Part shown: positions 32,540-42,570 of the stretch, piece by piece
Position numbering within the stretch: the stretch's first letter is position 1
Layout of the letters: the number at the start of each line of letters is the position of its first letter
Position numbers and translations under genes: made by a program
Notes under the pieces: model-generated
What the model was told of the DNA's origin: nothing
The model's input: the letters and a program-made list of their open reading frames with translations, nothing else
Database searches by the model: none
Source: Cruoricaptor ignavus
GTDB taxonomy: Bacteria > Bacteroidota > Bacteroidia > Flavobacteriales > Weeksellaceae
Length of the DNA: 64,000 nt
Reading direction: 5' to 3'
Assembly (NCBI RefSeq): GCF_900141665.1
Contig: NZ_FQYI01000011.1
Coordinates: forward strand, 1 to 64,000

Positions 32540-33330
32540 CTGATTTCTTTTTTCTTGTAATTTTGCGGCACGGAAAACGGCGCGTTCATTTTAGCGAAGT
32601 CAAATTTCGTATTTTCCAAAGAAATCTCTACCGGTTTCTTTCCTTTTGTGATTATTTTAACATTTTTTGGGAGGCTTCCGGCAGAAGTTTCCATCCGGTT
32701 TCCATATTGGATGAATACGCTTTCGCCGTAGTTTTTCTCGTTGATTTCCACCGAGTTAAGCTCGAAATTTTTATTGTAAACAAGTTTGGCGGTGTACTCG
32801 AAAGTTTTGCCGTCCGCACTTATTTTGTTGGGTTTGGTGGATGAAAAAATGTAGCCTTGCGATGTTTCCGCCACGCTGAATTCACGGGCGTTCACATCGA
32901 TGAAAGTTCTTCCCAGAAGCAAATCCTGGAAGGATTGATAGTTGATGAAATTCGTGCTCAGCAGCTTGTTCAGGTAGCTGAAATCTTCATCCACAAATTC
33001 CTTGTTGATTGATTCATAGGCCTTTACACCCTGGTTTGTGATGAGTGCCCTTGCCACATTGATGAACGCCGCCGAAACATTTACCCATATTTTCTGCCCT
33101 TCTTCAATGTAAATCGTGCCGTTCAGCCTTGGCACGGTTCTATCGGTCTCCACATTTATTTTGCTACTGATTTTCACCTGGCCGAAATTTTTCTTTCGGT
33201 TCGCAGCGCTGAACAGTTCAGCTTTGGAATTTACAGAAACAGTAGGCGTTTCTTGCGGATGAGATTTCGGTACGGAATTGCAGGCGGCTAAAAGCGAAGC
33301 GGTTGCAATGATGAGCGCTAATTTTTTCAT
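32536..33330 (-). CDS. DUF4292 lipoprotein
   Basis: A 264-residue lipoprotein (IIATASLLAACNS, lipobox AAC). The pattern of beta strands (TIYIEEGQKIWVNVSA, INYQSFQDLLLGRTF, VEISLENTKFDFAKM) resembles LolA/LolB-like folds, and the DUF4292 family is typical of Flavobacteriia. An envelope role fits the coupling (4-base overlap) to the EnvC-like gene that follows. Confidence 0.85.
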   Translation of the reverse strand: MKKLALIIATASLLAACNSVPKSHPQETPTVSVNSKAELFSAANRKKNFGQVKISSKINVETDRTVPRLNGTIYIEEGQKIWVNVSAAFINVARALITNQGVKAYESINKEFVDEDFSYLNKLLSTNFINYQSFQDLLLGRTFIDVNAREFSVAETSQGYIFSSTKPNKISADGKTFEYTAKLVYNKNFELNSVEINEKNYGESVFIQYGNRMETSAGSLPKNVKIITKGKKPVEISLENTKFDFAKMNAPFSVPQNYKKKEIR

Positions 33331-33356
33331 TGGTAAAAATCTTGTGAAAATAACGG

Positions 33357-33391
33357 AAAGCCACGCTGTAAATTGCGCGGCTTTTCCTGAA
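33357..33391 (-). terminator. Weak terminator after the nucleotidyltransferase gene
   Basis: On the minus strand AAAGCCGCGC pairs with GCGTGGCTTT (one G-U) around an 8-base loop. The T run that follows is poor. Confidence 0.45.
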
Positions 33392-33405
33392 TTTTTCGTT
33401 TTAAA

Positions 33406-34422
33406 TTATTTGGAAAGGAAATCCAGCACGGAATAGTCGCCCAGCGAAATTTCCCTTGCAACGCCGTAGTATTGGGCATTGTTGCCAATCATCGAGTTCG
33501 ATAGGTTGCCGTGGTCTATCACCGTTTTATCCTGAATCAGGGAGTTATCGATGTTTGAATTGATGACCTTCGTGCCTTTGCCCAGCGAAACATACGGCCC
33601 GATTTTAGAATTCGTGATTTCCACGCCTTCCCCAATGAAGCACGGTGGAATAATCAGCGAATTTTCAATCTTTGCGTTTTCCGGCAGGTTGGAAAATTCA
33701 TCCTTCTCGTATTCCAAAATTTTCCCGTTGGTTTCTACGGTAGCATTTTTGTTGCCACAGTCCATCCAGTCATCCACCTTTCCGAGCGAGAATTTCGCGC
33801 CCTTCTGCCGAAGGTTTTCCAGCGCTGTAGTCAGCTGATATTCACCGCCTTCCTTAATATCATTGTCGATGAGGTAGTTGATTTCCGACATCAGCTTTTC
33901 CGCCGATTGAAAATAGTAAATCCCGATGATTGCCAGGTCTGAAACGAACTGCTTTGGCTTTTCCACAAAATCTGTGATGAAGCCATAATCATCCAGCTTC
34001 ACTACGCCGAAAGCCGAAGGATTTTCCACCTTCTTTACCCAGATTACGCCGTCAGAATTTTTGTCCAGCGAAAAATCTGCGCGGAAAAGCGTATCGGCAA
34101 AAGCCACTACCACATCGCCCTGCATAGAATCTTCTGCGCATTTTATGGCGTGCGCCGTTCCCAGCGGCTCGTTCTGCATATACACCGAACCTTTTGCCCC
34201 AAGGCTTTCCGCGATTTTCACCAGCGATTCTTCCACTTCCGTTCCGAAATCACCGATGATGAAGGCTATTTCGTCAATTTTTTCACCCGCAACTTTTGCG
34301 ATGTCTTCCACAAGTCTTTGCACGATGGGTTTTCCGGCGATAGGTATAAGCGGTTTTGGCACGGTAAGCGTGTGTGGGCGCAGCCTGGAACCTCGGCCAG
34401 CCATAGGAACGATGATTTTCAT
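33406..34422 (-). CDS. Sugar-phosphate nucleotidyltransferase
   Basis: A 338-residue nucleotidyltransferase. The N-terminal activation motif is GRGSRLRPHTLTVPKPLIPI. Also visible are VVAFADTLFRADF (metal-binding Asp) and GEYQLTTALENLRQKG. The C-terminal part (about 245-338) has hexapeptide-like left-handed helix repeats (ENSLIIPPCFIGEGVEI). The sugar is not certain; glucose-1-phosphate thymidylyl- or uridylyltransferase activity is most likely. A polysaccharide flippase gene lies upstream on the same strand. Confidence 0.85.
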   Translation of the reverse strand: MKIIVPMAGRGSRLRPHTLTVPKPLIPIAGKPIVQRLVEDIAKVAGEKIDEIAFIIGDFGTEVEESLVKIAESLGAKGSVYMQNEPLGTAHAIKCAEDSMQGDVVVAFADTLFRADFSLDKNSDGVIWVKKVENPSAFGVVKLDDYGFITDFVEKPKQFVSDLAIIGIYYFQSAEKLMSEINYLIDNDIKEGGEYQLTTALENLRQKGAKFSLGKVDDWMDCGNKNATVETNGKILEYEKDEFSNLPENAKIENSLIIPPCFIGEGVEITNSKIGPYVSLGKGTKVINSNIDNSLIQDKTVIDHGNLSNSMIGNNAQYYGVAREISLGDYSVLDFLSK

Positions 34423-34450
34423 AATCTCAACTCAGTTTCATAAACACTGG

Positions 34451-34458
34451 CAAATTTA
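34451..34458 (-). promoter_or_regulatory. -7 promoter element for the nucleotidyltransferase gene
   Basis: On the minus strand TAAATTTG, a full match to TAnnTTTG, 28 bases before the ATG at 34422. Confidence 0.55.
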
Positions 34459-34485
34459 GAGAAAAAGTTTTCAATTAATTTTTTT

Positions 34486-35910
34486 TTAATTCTTAATTTT
34501 CAACCGGCTCAAAATGAAATCTTTCTCGCTGAAAATTAGGATGGCGGTGTATAGCAGGAAGAGCAGGTTGCCAATCCAGAAGTTGTAATTGAAGATTTTG
34601 ACGCTGATGAAGGCGAAAATTGTAAGCAAAATTAAAAATGCTGAAATTTTGCGGCTGCGGTAAGGTATCGGGTAGTGCTTCTGCCCAAGGAAGTAGGAGG
34701 TGAGCATCATTACAAAATAGGCGAAAAGCGTAATCCAGGCTGATGCCATAAAGCCGTATTTTTCCAGGAACAAAAAGTGTAACGCAATGGTTATCAGGGC
34801 GCCAAGCCAGGAAATCACGGTGCCGTACTTCGTTTGGTCGGTCACCTTGTACCAGGTGGAAAGGTTGTAATAAATCCCGAAAAACAGGTTGGCAATCACG
34901 ATAATCGGCACGATGTCAATCGCCGTCCAGTAAGAGCTGTCCGGGATGAAAAGCCTTTTCAGCCAGGAAATATTGGCAATAATTCCCATAGCCACTATGC
35001 TTGCGAAAAATGCAAAATATTCCGTGATTTTTGCATAAGTGATTTTTGCATTGTCGTTCTTCATCTGCTTGAAGAAAAATGGCTCGATGCCCATTCTGTA
35101 GGCAGTTACAAATAGCGTCATCAGCACGGCAAGCTTGTAGCAGCCCGAATAAGCGCCGGCATCAGCTTTAGGGATTTTGTAATATTGGATGAGTTTATCG
35201 AAATTTTCGTTAAACATAAAAGCCAGCCCTGCAATCATCACAGGCCAGGAATACCGGAACATCCTGCCGAAAAGTTCCCGGGAAAATTCCAATTTTACTT
35301 TTAGTGCAATGGGCAGCAGCATCAGAAATGTGGCGATGCTTGCCACCATATTGCTGAAAAATGGGTAGGCCACCTGGGTTTTCATCCCGAGTAGCTCGCT
35401 GGTTTCTTTGGGGATGAAACGGAACAGCGCAATTACGATAACTGTCTGAATTACAATGGATAACAGCCTAATTGCAGAGTAGCGCACCGGCATATTGTGG
35501 AAGCGCAGCCAGGCAAATGGGATGGTGCAAATGGCATCGAAAAATGCAATGATGGCGCACCACCGAATGAATTCCGGATTATCGGCGTAGTCCATCATCA
35601 CGGAAAGCGGATTGCTGAAAAGCAGCACCATCACAAGGAATGAAGCGGCAAGACCGAAGATGAACCAGTACGAAGTGTTGAAGGCTTTTTTACGGTTTTC
35701 ATCTTCTGCGGAAAAACGGAAAAATGAAGTCTCAAAACCGAAAGTCAGCAGGATATTCACATAAGCAATCCAGGCGTAAAGATTTCCAAATTGCGCAAAG
35801 GATTCCTTATCTATATAATTGATATACAGCGGATTAAGCAAGAAGGTAATAACCCGCGGCAAAATTGCACCGATGCCGTAAATTATCGTTTCGCCGAGAA
35901 GCTTCTTCAA
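34486..35910 (-). CDS. Polysaccharide flippase (Wzx/MATE type)
   Basis: A 474-residue membrane protein with about 14 helices. LLGETIIYGIGAILPRVITF at the start and the FETSFFRFSAEDENR segment are typical of lipopolysaccharide or polysaccharide flippases (Polysacc_synt family). It should move lipid-linked sugars across the inner membrane. I place the start at TTG 35910, because a perfect -7 element lies 14 bases upstream (35925-35932). The longer ATG at 35973 would begin before that promoter and be read from a GGTTGA repeat. Confidence 0.85.
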   Translation of the reverse strand: MKKLLGETIIYGIGAILPRVITFLLNPLYINYIDKESFAQFGNLYAWIAYVNILLTFGFETSFFRFSAEDENRKKAFNTSYWFIFGLAASFLVMVLLFSNPLSVMMDYADNPEFIRWCAIIAFFDAICTIPFAWLRFHNMPVRYSAIRLLSIVIQTVIVIALFRFIPKETSELLGMKTQVAYPFFSNMVASIATFLMLLPIALKVKLEFSRELFGRMFRYSWPVMIAGLAFMFNENFDKLIQYYKIPKADAGAYSGCYKLAVLMTLFVTAYRMGIEPFFFKQMKNDNAKITYAKITEYFAFFASIVAMGIIANISWLKRLFIPDSSYWTAIDIVPIIVIANLFFGIYYNLSTWYKVTDQTKYGTVISWLGALITIALHFLFLEKYGFMASAWITLFAYFVMMLTSYFLGQKHYPIPYRSRKISAFLILLTIFAFISVKIFNYNFWIGNLLFLLYTAILIFSEKDFILSRLKIKN

Positions 35911-35924
35911 AATTGAAATTTTGG

Positions 35925-35932
35925 CAAAGGTA
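35925..35932 (-). promoter_or_regulatory. -7 promoter element for the flippase gene
   Basis: On the minus strand TACCTTTG, a full match to TAnnTTTG, 14 bases before the proposed TTG start. Confidence 0.5.
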
Positions 35933-35940
35933 ATTATAAA

Positions 35941-36046
35941 GGTTGAGGTTAAGGTTGAGATTGAGTTTGACATTGAGGTGAATTTTTAGCAGACTAAGTA
36001 ATCATCTTGGAAATTCTACTCAACATTAACCTCAACCTCAATCTAA
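35941..36046. repeat. Hexamer GGTTGA/AACCTC repeats flanking the divergent gap
   Basis: GGTTGA-type hexamers run in tandem at 35941-35966. Their complement (TTAACCTCAACCTCAA) appears at 36026-36041. The blocks lie between the divergent flippase and pyrC genes and are in inverted orientation to each other. Confidence 0.7.
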
Positions 36047-36054
36047 TTTTTTCC

Positions 36055-36062
36055 TAAATTTG
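36055..36062 (+). promoter_or_regulatory. -7 promoter element 5 bases before pyrC
   Basis: TAAATTTG, a full match, followed by CTTCA and ATG at 36068. Confidence 0.65.
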
Positions 36063-36067
36063 CTTCA

Positions 36068-37408
36068 ATGAGAACGCTGATAAAGAATGCGAGAATTGTA
36101 AACGAAGGCAGGATTTTCGAAAGCGATTTGCTGATTGAAAATGGCCTGATTGCAAAGATTGCCAAAAATATCGCCGAAGTTGATTCGGATAAAATCATCG
36201 ATGCTTCGGGAAAGATGCTAATCCCAGGAATCATTGATGACCAGGTGCATTTCCGTGAACCAGGATTAACGCACAAGGGCGATATCGAAAGCGAATCCAG
36301 GGCTGCTGTTGCAGGCGGCGTCACGAGTTTTTTCGATCAGCCGAACACCGTTCCCAATACGGTTTCGCAGGAATTATTGGAAGAAAAAAATCAGCTGGCG
36401 GAAGGAAATTCCTACGCCAATTTCGGATTTTCAATGGGCGGTACCAATGATAATCTTGACGAAATCCTGAAAACCAATCCGCTGAAAACGCCTGCTGTAA
36501 AGCTGTTTCTCGGCTCTTCCACTGGAAATATGCTGGTGGATAATCCCGAAGTTTTGGAGGAAATTTTCTCAAAAGTGGCGATGCCAATTTGCGTGCATTG
36601 CGAAGACGAAGCCACAATCCGGGAAAATACCGATAGGTTTAAGGCAGAATTTGGGGATGATATTCCGGTGAAGTTTCATCCAGAAATCCGAAGCGCCGAA
36701 GCCTGCTACATTTCTTCCTCAAAAGCCGTGGAACTCGCCGAAAAAACCGGCGCTAAACTTCACATCTACCATATTTCAACAGCGAAGGAAACCGAGCTTT
36801 TCCGCAATGATATTCCGCTGAAAGACAAGAGAATAACGACGGAAGTCTGCGTGCATCACCTTCATTTCTGTGATGAAGATTATTCGGAAAAAGGCACGCT
36901 CATCAAGTGGAACCCTGCCGTGAAAACGAAGGCTGACCGTGAAGCGCTGTGGCAGGCACTTTTGGACGACCGCATCGACATCATCGCTACAGACCACGCA
37001 CCGCACACCTTTGAAGAAAAGCAGCAGCCCTACACCAAATGCCCTTCCGGCGCACCTTTGGTGCAGCATTCGCTGAATGTGATGCTGGAATATCATCGCC
37101 AGGGAAAAATTTCGCTGGAAAAGATTGTGGAGAAAATGTGCCACAATCCTGCAATCTTATTTCAGGTGGAAAGGCGCGGCTTCATCAGGGAAGGCTACTT
37201 TGCCGATTTAGTTCTGGTAGATTTAGGTGCGGAATTTACCGTGGGCAAGGACAATATTCTTTACAAATGCGGCTGGAGTCCGCTGGAAGGCGAGACTTTC
37301 CATTCACAAATCACGCACACTTTCGTGAACGGAAATTTAGCCTGCGAAAACGGGAAATTCAGCGATAAAAAGTTCGGCGAAAGGCTTAGATTTGAAAGAA
37401 ATTTTTGA
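36068..37408 (+). CDS. pyrC: Dihydroorotase
   Basis: A 446-residue class I dihydroorotase that closes carbamoyl-aspartate to dihydroorotate in pyrimidine synthesis. The zinc site DDQVHFREPGLTHKGDIES, CVHCEDE, IYHISTA and the catalytic ATDHAPHTFEEK are all present. The normal HxH has become QVH, Gln-Val-His, which is common in this Bacteroidota branch annotated as dihydroorotase. The mRNA is predicted leaderless. The SDR gene follows after 43 bases. Confidence 0.93.
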   Translation: MRTLIKNARIVNEGRIFESDLLIENGLIAKIAKNIAEVDSDKIIDASGKMLIPGIIDDQVHFREPGLTHKGDIESESRAAVAGGVTSFFDQPNTVPNTVSQELLEEKNQLAEGNSYANFGFSMGGTNDNLDEILKTNPLKTPAVKLFLGSSTGNMLVDNPEVLEEIFSKVAMPICVHCEDEATIRENTDRFKAEFGDDIPVKFHPEIRSAEACYISSSKAVELAEKTGAKLHIYHISTAKETELFRNDIPLKDKRITTEVCVHHLHFCDEDYSEKGTLIKWNPAVKTKADREALWQALLDDRIDIIATDHAPHTFEEKQQPYTKCPSGAPLVQHSLNVMLEYHRQGKISLEKIVEKMCHNPAILFQVERRGFIREGYFADLVLVDLGAEFTVGKDNILYKCGWSPLEGETFHSQITHTFVNGNLACENGKFSDKKFGERLRFERNF

Positions 37409-37451
37409 TGTTTACACAAAATTGATATCTTTAAGCCAAAAATAATTTAAA

Positions 37452-38324
37452 ATGAAATACACAGAAGGAATGCTGCGCGAGGATGCGCTGGCTGGTAAAG
37501 TGGCAATAGTGACAGGGGGCGGCAGCGGCCTCGGTAAGGCAATGACGAGGTATTTTCTTCAGCTGGGGGCAAAGGTGGCTATCACTTCCCGGAATTTGGA
37601 AAAACTACAGAATACAGCCAGGGAACTCGAAGCGGAAACCGGCGGAAAAGTACTCGCCGTACAGTGCGATGTGCGCAACTGGGATGAGGTAGTGGCAATG
37701 AAAGACGCTGTGTTGGAGGAATTTGGCAAAGTGGATATCCTCCTGAACAATGCTGCGGGAAACTTTATCTCGCCGACCGAAAGACTTTCTCATTCAGCTT
37801 TTGACACGATTTTGGACATCGTGCTGAAGGGAACCAAAAACTGCACGCTAGCGCTCGGCAAGCATTGGATTGAGCAGAAAAGTCCTGCGACCGTGCTGAA
37901 CATTGTGACTACTTATTCCTGGACTGGCTCAGCATATGTGGTTCCGTCAGCGTGTGCTAAGGCGGGCGTCCTTGCGATGACACGCAGCCTCGCGGTGGAG
38001 TGGGCGAAATACGGCATCCGTTTCAATGCGATAGCCCCGGGACCTTTCCCGACTAAGGGTGCCTGGGACAGACTTTTACCGGGCAACCTTCAGGAGAAAT
38101 TTGATATGAGCAAAAAAGTACCTCTGCGCCGCGTGGGAGATCATCAGGAGCTTGCCAACCTTGCGGCTTTCCTCGTTTCTGATTTTTCAGCCTATATAAA
38201 TGGAGAAGTGGTGACAATCGATGGTGGTGAGTGGCTTCAGGGCGCGGGCGAATTCAATATGCTGGAGCACATTCCTGCGGAGATGTGGGACGCTCTGGAA
38301 GCTCAAATCAAGGGCAGCAAGTAA
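37452..38324 (+). CDS. DECR-type 2,4-dienoyl-CoA reductase-like SDR
   Basis: A 290-residue short-chain dehydrogenase. The NAD(P)-binding TGGGSGLGKAM (about 22-32) and NNAAGNFI are present. The usual YxxxK is replaced by SxxxK (VPSACAKAG). That is exactly the DECR arrangement, in which the catalytic Tyr lies earlier; here Y is in TTYSWTGSAYV. EWAKYGIRFNAIAPGPFPTKGA also matches DECR proteins. It should remove double bonds during unsaturated fatty-acid oxidation. It ends at a bidirectional terminator shared with clpB. Confidence 0.9.
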   Translation: MKYTEGMLREDALAGKVAIVTGGGSGLGKAMTRYFLQLGAKVAITSRNLEKLQNTARELEAETGGKVLAVQCDVRNWDEVVAMKDAVLEEFGKVDILLNNAAGNFISPTERLSHSAFDTILDIVLKGTKNCTLALGKHWIEQKSPATVLNIVTTYSWTGSAYVVPSACAKAGVLAMTRSLAVEWAKYGIRFNAIAPGPFPTKGAWDRLLPGNLQEKFDMSKKVPLRRVGDHQELANLAAFLVSDFSAYINGEVVTIDGGEWLQGAGEFNMLEHIPAEMWDALEAQIKGSK

Positions 38325-38334
38325 TTTTAAAAAG

Positions 38335-38363
38335 AAAAAGACCGCGGATTTTGCGGTCTTTTT
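38335..38363. terminator. Bidirectional Rho-independent terminator
   Basis: AAAAAGACCGC (38335-38345) pairs with GCGGTCTTTTT (38353-38363). A and T runs on both sides let it serve the SDR gene and the convergent clpB gene. Confidence 0.9.
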
Positions 38364-38392
38364 TCAAATATATCAATCACATCATCAATCCT

Positions 38393-40996
38393 TTACTCCG
38401 TAGGCCGAAAAACCAGGCCGCTTTCCTCGAAATAATCCAGCGTGATGCGTTGGTTCTCCTCGATGTTTCCGGCGAGCAATTCTTTCGAAAGTCTGTTCAG
38501 CACTTCCTGCTGTAGCACCCGCTTCAAAGGCCTTGCGCCGAAAGCCGGATCGTAGCCCTTCTCCATAATGTAGTTCACGGCGTCTTCCGTGGCAGTCAGG
38601 ATGATGCCTCTGCGTTGCAGCATTTCGTTGAAGCCGCGAAGTTGAAACTGCACGATTTTCCCGATTTCCTTCTTGTTCAGCGGCTGGAAAAGCACCACCT
38701 CATCTATCCTGTTCAGGAATTCTGGGCGAAGCGTTTGCTTCAGCAGTTCGAAAACCTCATCCTTCGTCTGCTCCACCACTTCCTGCGGAATTTCATCCGC
38801 ATACTTTTGGTTTGCCTCGTCAAATCTTTCCTGAATAATGGGCGAGCCCAGGTTGGAAGTCATAATGATGATGCTGTTCTTGAAGTTCACCAAGCGGCCT
38901 TTATTGTCGGTGAGCCTGCCGTCATCCAGCACCTGCAGCAGCGTATTGAAAACATCTGGGTGCGCTTTCTCGATTTCGTCCAGAAGCACCACGGAATAAG
39001 GCCTTCTGCGCACAGCCTCCGTCAGCTGGCCGCCCTCATCGTAGCCCACATATCCAGGCGGCGCACCTACAAGCCGCGAAACCGAGTGCCTTTCCTGATA
39101 TTCGCTCATATCAATCCGCGTCATATTATTTTCATCATCGAAGAGGAATTCTGCCAAAGCCTTTGCCAGCTCGGTTTTTCCGACTCCGGTAGTTCCAAGG
39201 AATAGAAAAGAGCCAATCGGCTTTTTCTCATCGCTCAATCCTGCGCGGTTTCTTCGGATGGCGTTCGCCACGGCTTCTATCGCCTTATCCTGCCCAACTA
39301 CTCTTTTGTGAAGCTCGTCCTCCAGGTTCAGCAGTTTTTCGCGTTCGGTCTGCATCAGCTTCGTTACGGGGATTCCCGTCCATTTGGAAATCACTTCGGA
39401 AATATTTTCAGAAGTTACCTCCTCCTGTATCAGCTCGTTCTGCTCATTCTGCATTGCCAGCTCCAGCTGCTGTAGTTCGTCCTCTTTTTCGCGAAGTTTA
39501 CCGTATTGTATTTCAGCAACTTTCGCATAATCTCCCACTCTTGAAGCGCGCTCTGCCTCAAGTTTCAGTGCCTCGATTTCTTTTTTAACATTGGTTAAAT
39601 CCTCAGACTTCTGCTTTTCGCTTAACCATTTGGCATTCAGTTCATTGCGCTCTTCCTGAACCTTGGCGATGTCTTCTTTCAGATGGTCGATTTTCGTTTG
39701 ATTGCCTTCCCGCGAAATTGCTGCAAGCTCGATTTCCATCTGCATTAATCTTCTGTCAAGAACATCCAGCTCCTCAGGTTTTGAGTTGATTTCCATCCGA
39801 AGTTTTGCGGAAGCCTCATCAATCAAATCGATGGCTTTGTCCGGAAGAAAACGGTCAGAAATATAGCGCTGAGACATTTCCACAGCGGCAATTATCGCCT
39901 CATCCTTGATGCGCACCTTGTGATGCGCCTCGTATTTATCCTTGATGCCGCGCAGTATGGAAATCGCCGATTCTGTATCCGGTTCTTCCACCATCACCTT
40001 TTGGAAGCGGCGTTCCAGAGCCTTATCCTTTTCAAAGTATTTCTGATATTCGTTCAGCGTTGTTGCCCCAATTGCACGAAGTTCACCTCTTGCCAAAGCA
40101 GGTTTCAGGATGTTCGCCGCATCCATCGCCCCTTCACCTCCACCAGCACCAACCAGGGTGTGGATTTCATCAATGAAAAGTATAATTTGCCCGTCGGATT
40201 TTATCACCTCGTTCACCACGGATTTCAGGCGTTCTTCAAATTCACCCTTGTATTTTGCGCCGGCAATTAGTGCACCCATATCCAGCGAGTAAAGCGTTTT
40301 ATCCATCAGGTTTTCAGGCACATCGCCAGAAATTATCCGGTGTGCGATACCCTCTGCAATCGCCGTTTTTCCGACGCCTGGTTCACCGATAAGAATCGGG
40401 TTGTTCTTCGTTCTTCTCGACAAAATCTGAAGAACGCGGCGGATTTCCTCATCCCTTCCGATCACAGGGTCCAGCTTTCCATCGGCAGCCAGCTCGTTGA
40501 AATTCTTCGCATATTTGTTCAGCGATTGGTAAGTTTCCTCCGAGCTTGCAGAAGTAGCCTTCGCACCTTTGCGCAGTTCTTTGATGCCGCCTTCCAAAAG
40601 CGATTTCGTAACGCCCATATCTTTCAGCATCTTGGAAACTGGCGAATCCACATCGATGAGCGAAAGCCAGAGATGCTCGATGGTTACGAATTCATCGCCC
40701 ATTTTTTTGGCAATGTTTGGCGCATCCAGCAGCACTTTGTTGGCACTTTGGCTAAGGTAAAAATTCCCGCCCTGTACTTTCGGCAAGGCCTCGATGCTTT
40801 CGCGGTTTCTGCTTCGCACAAGCTGGGCATCGGCTTCAGATTTTTTCAGAAGAAAATTGGAAATCGTTTCATCCACCTGGAAAATGCCTTCCAGGATGTG
40901 CTGTGGCTCGATGCTCTGGTTGCTGAATTCCATCGCAGTTTGCTGCGCCGCCTGGATTGCTTCCTGAGATTTTACTGTAAATTGGTTAAGATTCAT
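38393..40996 (-). CDS. clpB: ATP-dependent disaggregase ClpB
   Basis: An 867-residue Hsp100 chaperone that pulls apart protein aggregates with DnaK. The N domain ([20 protein letters not shown]), first AAA Walker [14 protein letters not shown], the long middle coiled coil (about 410-530), and second AAA Walker [12 protein letters not shown] are all in place. [13 protein letters not shown] is the pore region of the second ring. The start is set at 40996; the 17 extra residues of the longer frame are not part of the family. Confidence 0.97.
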   Translation of the reverse strand: MNLNQFTVKSQEAIQAAQQTAMEFSNQSIEPQHILEGIFQVDETISNFLLKKSEADAQLVRSRNRESIEALPKVQGGNFYLSQSANKVLLDAPNIAKKMGDEFVTIEHLWLSLIDVDSPVSKMLKDMGVTKSLLEGGIKELRKGAKATSASSEETYQSLNKYAKNFNELAADGKLDPVIGRDEEIRRVLQILSRRTKNNPILIGEPGVGKTAIAEGIAHRIISGDVPENLMDKTLYSLDMGALIAGAKYKGEFEERLKSVVNEVIKSDGQIILFIDEIHTLVGAGGGEGAMDAANILKPALARGELRAIGATTLNEYQKYFEKDKALERRFQKVMVEEPDTESAISILRGIKDKYEAHHKVRIKDEAIIAAVEMSQRYISDRFLPDKAIDLIDEASAKLRMEINSKPEELDVLDRRLMQMEIELAAISREGNQTKIDHLKEDIAKVQEERNELNAKWLSEKQKSEDLTNVKKEIEALKLEAERASRVGDYAKVAEIQYGKLREKEDELQQLELAMQNEQNELIQEEVTSENISEVISKWTGIPVTKLMQTEREKLLNLEDELHKRVVGQDKAIEAVANAIRRNRAGLSDEKKPIGSFLFLGTTGVGKTELAKALAEFLFDDENNMTRIDMSEYQERHSVSRLVGAPPGYVGYDEGGQLTEAVRRRPYSVVLLDEIEKAHPDVFNTLLQVLDDGRLTDNKGRLVNFKNSIIIMTSNLGSPIIQERFDEANQKYADEIPQEVVEQTKDEVFELLKQTLRPEFLNRIDEVVLFQPLNKKEIGKIVQFQLRGFNEMLQRRGIILTATEDAVNYIMEKGYDPAFGARPLKRVLQQEVLNRLSKELLAGNIEENQRITLDYFEESGLVFRPTE

Positions 40997-41163
40997 ATTT
41001 AAAATTCGGTGTTTAAAAATTATCAACCAGCTATCAGCAAAAAACATTCAGAAACTTAATCTCTTGAAAATTAGGACAAAATGACAGGTTTTTAAAGTGA
41101 ATTGATGTGGATTAAGGAGAAAAATTACCAGTTTTATGACATATTTTTCTAGATTAGTTATCA

Positions 41164-41463
41164 CTAAGAATTTTTCCTTCCCAAATTCAGCCACAGCAGA
41201 TAGATTCCAACCAAGACATCCACGATGTTCCAGAGACTTCTGCCCAAAGCAATTTTAAAAAATGGCTGAAAGAGAAGGGTGAGAAAAATGAATATCCAAA
41301 AATGGATGTCCTTTTCCTGAGAACGGTAAAATGCAAGCATAATGAAAACCACCATCGCGAAAACCCGCAAAAGCTGGTAGTAGCCGTAAGGCAACGGTGC
41401 CAGGCAGAGAAACAGCATCGCAGCAAGTATAACCGATAAAGTTTTGAGTAAGTTGTTTGGCAT
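41164..41463 (-). CDS. DUF6804-like small membrane protein
   Basis: A 99-residue protein made almost entirely of three to four membrane helices (LLKTLSVILAAMLFLCLAPL, LLRVFAMVVFIMLAFY, WIFIFLTLLFQPFFK, NIVDVLVGIYLLWLNL). The YxxxR-type and QPFFK elements fit DUF6804. It ends the seven-gene minus-strand cluster and starts 2 bases after the lipoprotein gene. Function unknown. Confidence 0.65.
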   Translation of the reverse strand: MPNNLLKTLSVILAAMLFLCLAPLPYGYYQLLRVFAMVVFIMLAFYRSQEKDIHFWIFIFLTLLFQPFFKIALGRSLWNIVDVLVGIYLLWLNLGRKNS

Positions 41464-41465
41464 AT

Positions 41466-42059
41466 TTAATATCTTGTTGTTGTAATGTAGTAAACTACAG
41501 AGTAGTCTCCGGCAAGGTTTTCGGCGCCGGCGTAGTTATAGCCGCAGGCTTGCGCCGCCACACGGTAATTTCCGCTGCGCATGCTGAACTTCTGCTTGCT
41601 GTTCGGCGCTATTGATATCCTCAACGCGTCTGTTCCGCTGTAGAGCAGGGTGAGTTCGCAGGAGGTGTTGTTCTCCACAATCATTGTGGATACTTCCTGA
41701 TCGCCGCCACGCAACGCTTCTGACTGTGGAATTTCCCCTGTATCCCCGGAACGGATGATTTCATCCACTTCCGCGCGGATGATTCTCTCCTCAATTTCCT
41801 TTTTATTCTCATAGTTCGGATTGTCGGCAAGGAATTTTTTCCACCCATCCGAAGTGTTCAGGCGCTGTGCAGTTTCGTAATCCATTAAATTTGGCGGCAA
41901 ATTAACTGTTATAGGATCCGTAACTTCCAACGGAACCTGAGCAGAATCTACTTCCACAAATGCCGTATCAGCAATTACGCTGTCGGTTTCCGCGATTTCT
42001 TTTTTGAAACAGGAGGATAAGGTGCAGAATGCGGCTGAATAAATGATAAATTTTTTCAT
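41466..42059 (-). CDS. Lipoprotein, DUF6759-like
   Basis: A 197-residue lipoprotein (AAFCTLSSCFKKE, lipobox SSC). An acidic linker follows, then a C-terminal beta domain (about 120-197: IVENNTSCELTLLYSG, ISIAPNSKQKFSMRSGNYRV, AGDYSVVYYITT) like the DUF6759 domain of Chryseobacterium. That domain would face the periplasm or cell surface. The gene starts 1 base after the preceding membrane-protein gene. Part of the DUF4407 cluster; function unknown. Confidence 0.65.
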   Translation of the reverse strand: MKKFIIYSAAFCTLSSCFKKEIAETDSVIADTAFVEVDSAQVPLEVTDPITVNLPPNLMDYETAQRLNTSDGWKKFLADNPNYENKKEIEERIIRAEVDEIIRSGDTGEIPQSEALRGGDQEVSTMIVENNTSCELTLLYSGTDALRISIAPNSKQKFSMRSGNYRVAAQACGYNYAGAENLAGDYSVVYYITTTRY

Positions 42060-42060
42060 A

Positions 42061-42564
42061 TTAATTGATTTCCGGTTGTGCTAATACGGTGTAGAAATTA
42101 TCCAGGATAAAATCCAGAACAGGGTAGAAGGCTACGGAGAGTGCAATAAAAATTATGGCCGAGAGTATGGTTTTCGAAAACGGACTGTTCTCCGAATACC
42201 TGCTGCCCATCACATTGGCAAACCGCCCGGAAAACCATATCCATAAAAAACCTATCGCCATATAGATGCACGATGCCCTCAGCATTTCTGGGCTGTAGCC
42301 ATATTCCGCTTTTCCGCTCGTGAAAATTTTTTGAAAATCAAAACCATACTGATCGATAACATCGTACAGATAAGATATTTTTTGAAAAAGCAGGTTCATC
42401 GTGATGCTAATGGCAATAAAAATTCCGCTCATTCTCACCAGATTTTCATAAGGCTGCCGGTTTTCATCTTTATTTTTGAACAATGTGCGCTTCGCGATAC
42501 CAAAACTCACAGCAAACGCGCAGAATGCGAAGAGCATGATGGAGAGGATTTTTAAAGTATTCAT
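42061..42564 (-). CDS. Four-helix membrane protein of unknown function
   Basis: A 167-residue protein with four predicted membrane helices (about 5-24, 45-62, 92-115 and 135-160). I recognise no family. It lies 6 bases after the transglutaminase-like gene and 1 base before the lipoprotein gene, so it belongs to the same operon. Confidence 0.7.
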   Translation of the reverse strand: MNTLKILSIMLFAFCAFAVSFGIAKRTLFKNKDENRQPYENLVRMSGIFIAISITMNLLFQKISYLYDVIDQYGFDFQKIFTSGKAEYGYSPEMLRASCIYMAIGFLWIWFSGRFANVMGSRYSENSPFSKTILSAIIFIALSVAFYPVLDFILDNFYTVLAQPEIN

Positions 42565-42570
42565 AAATCG

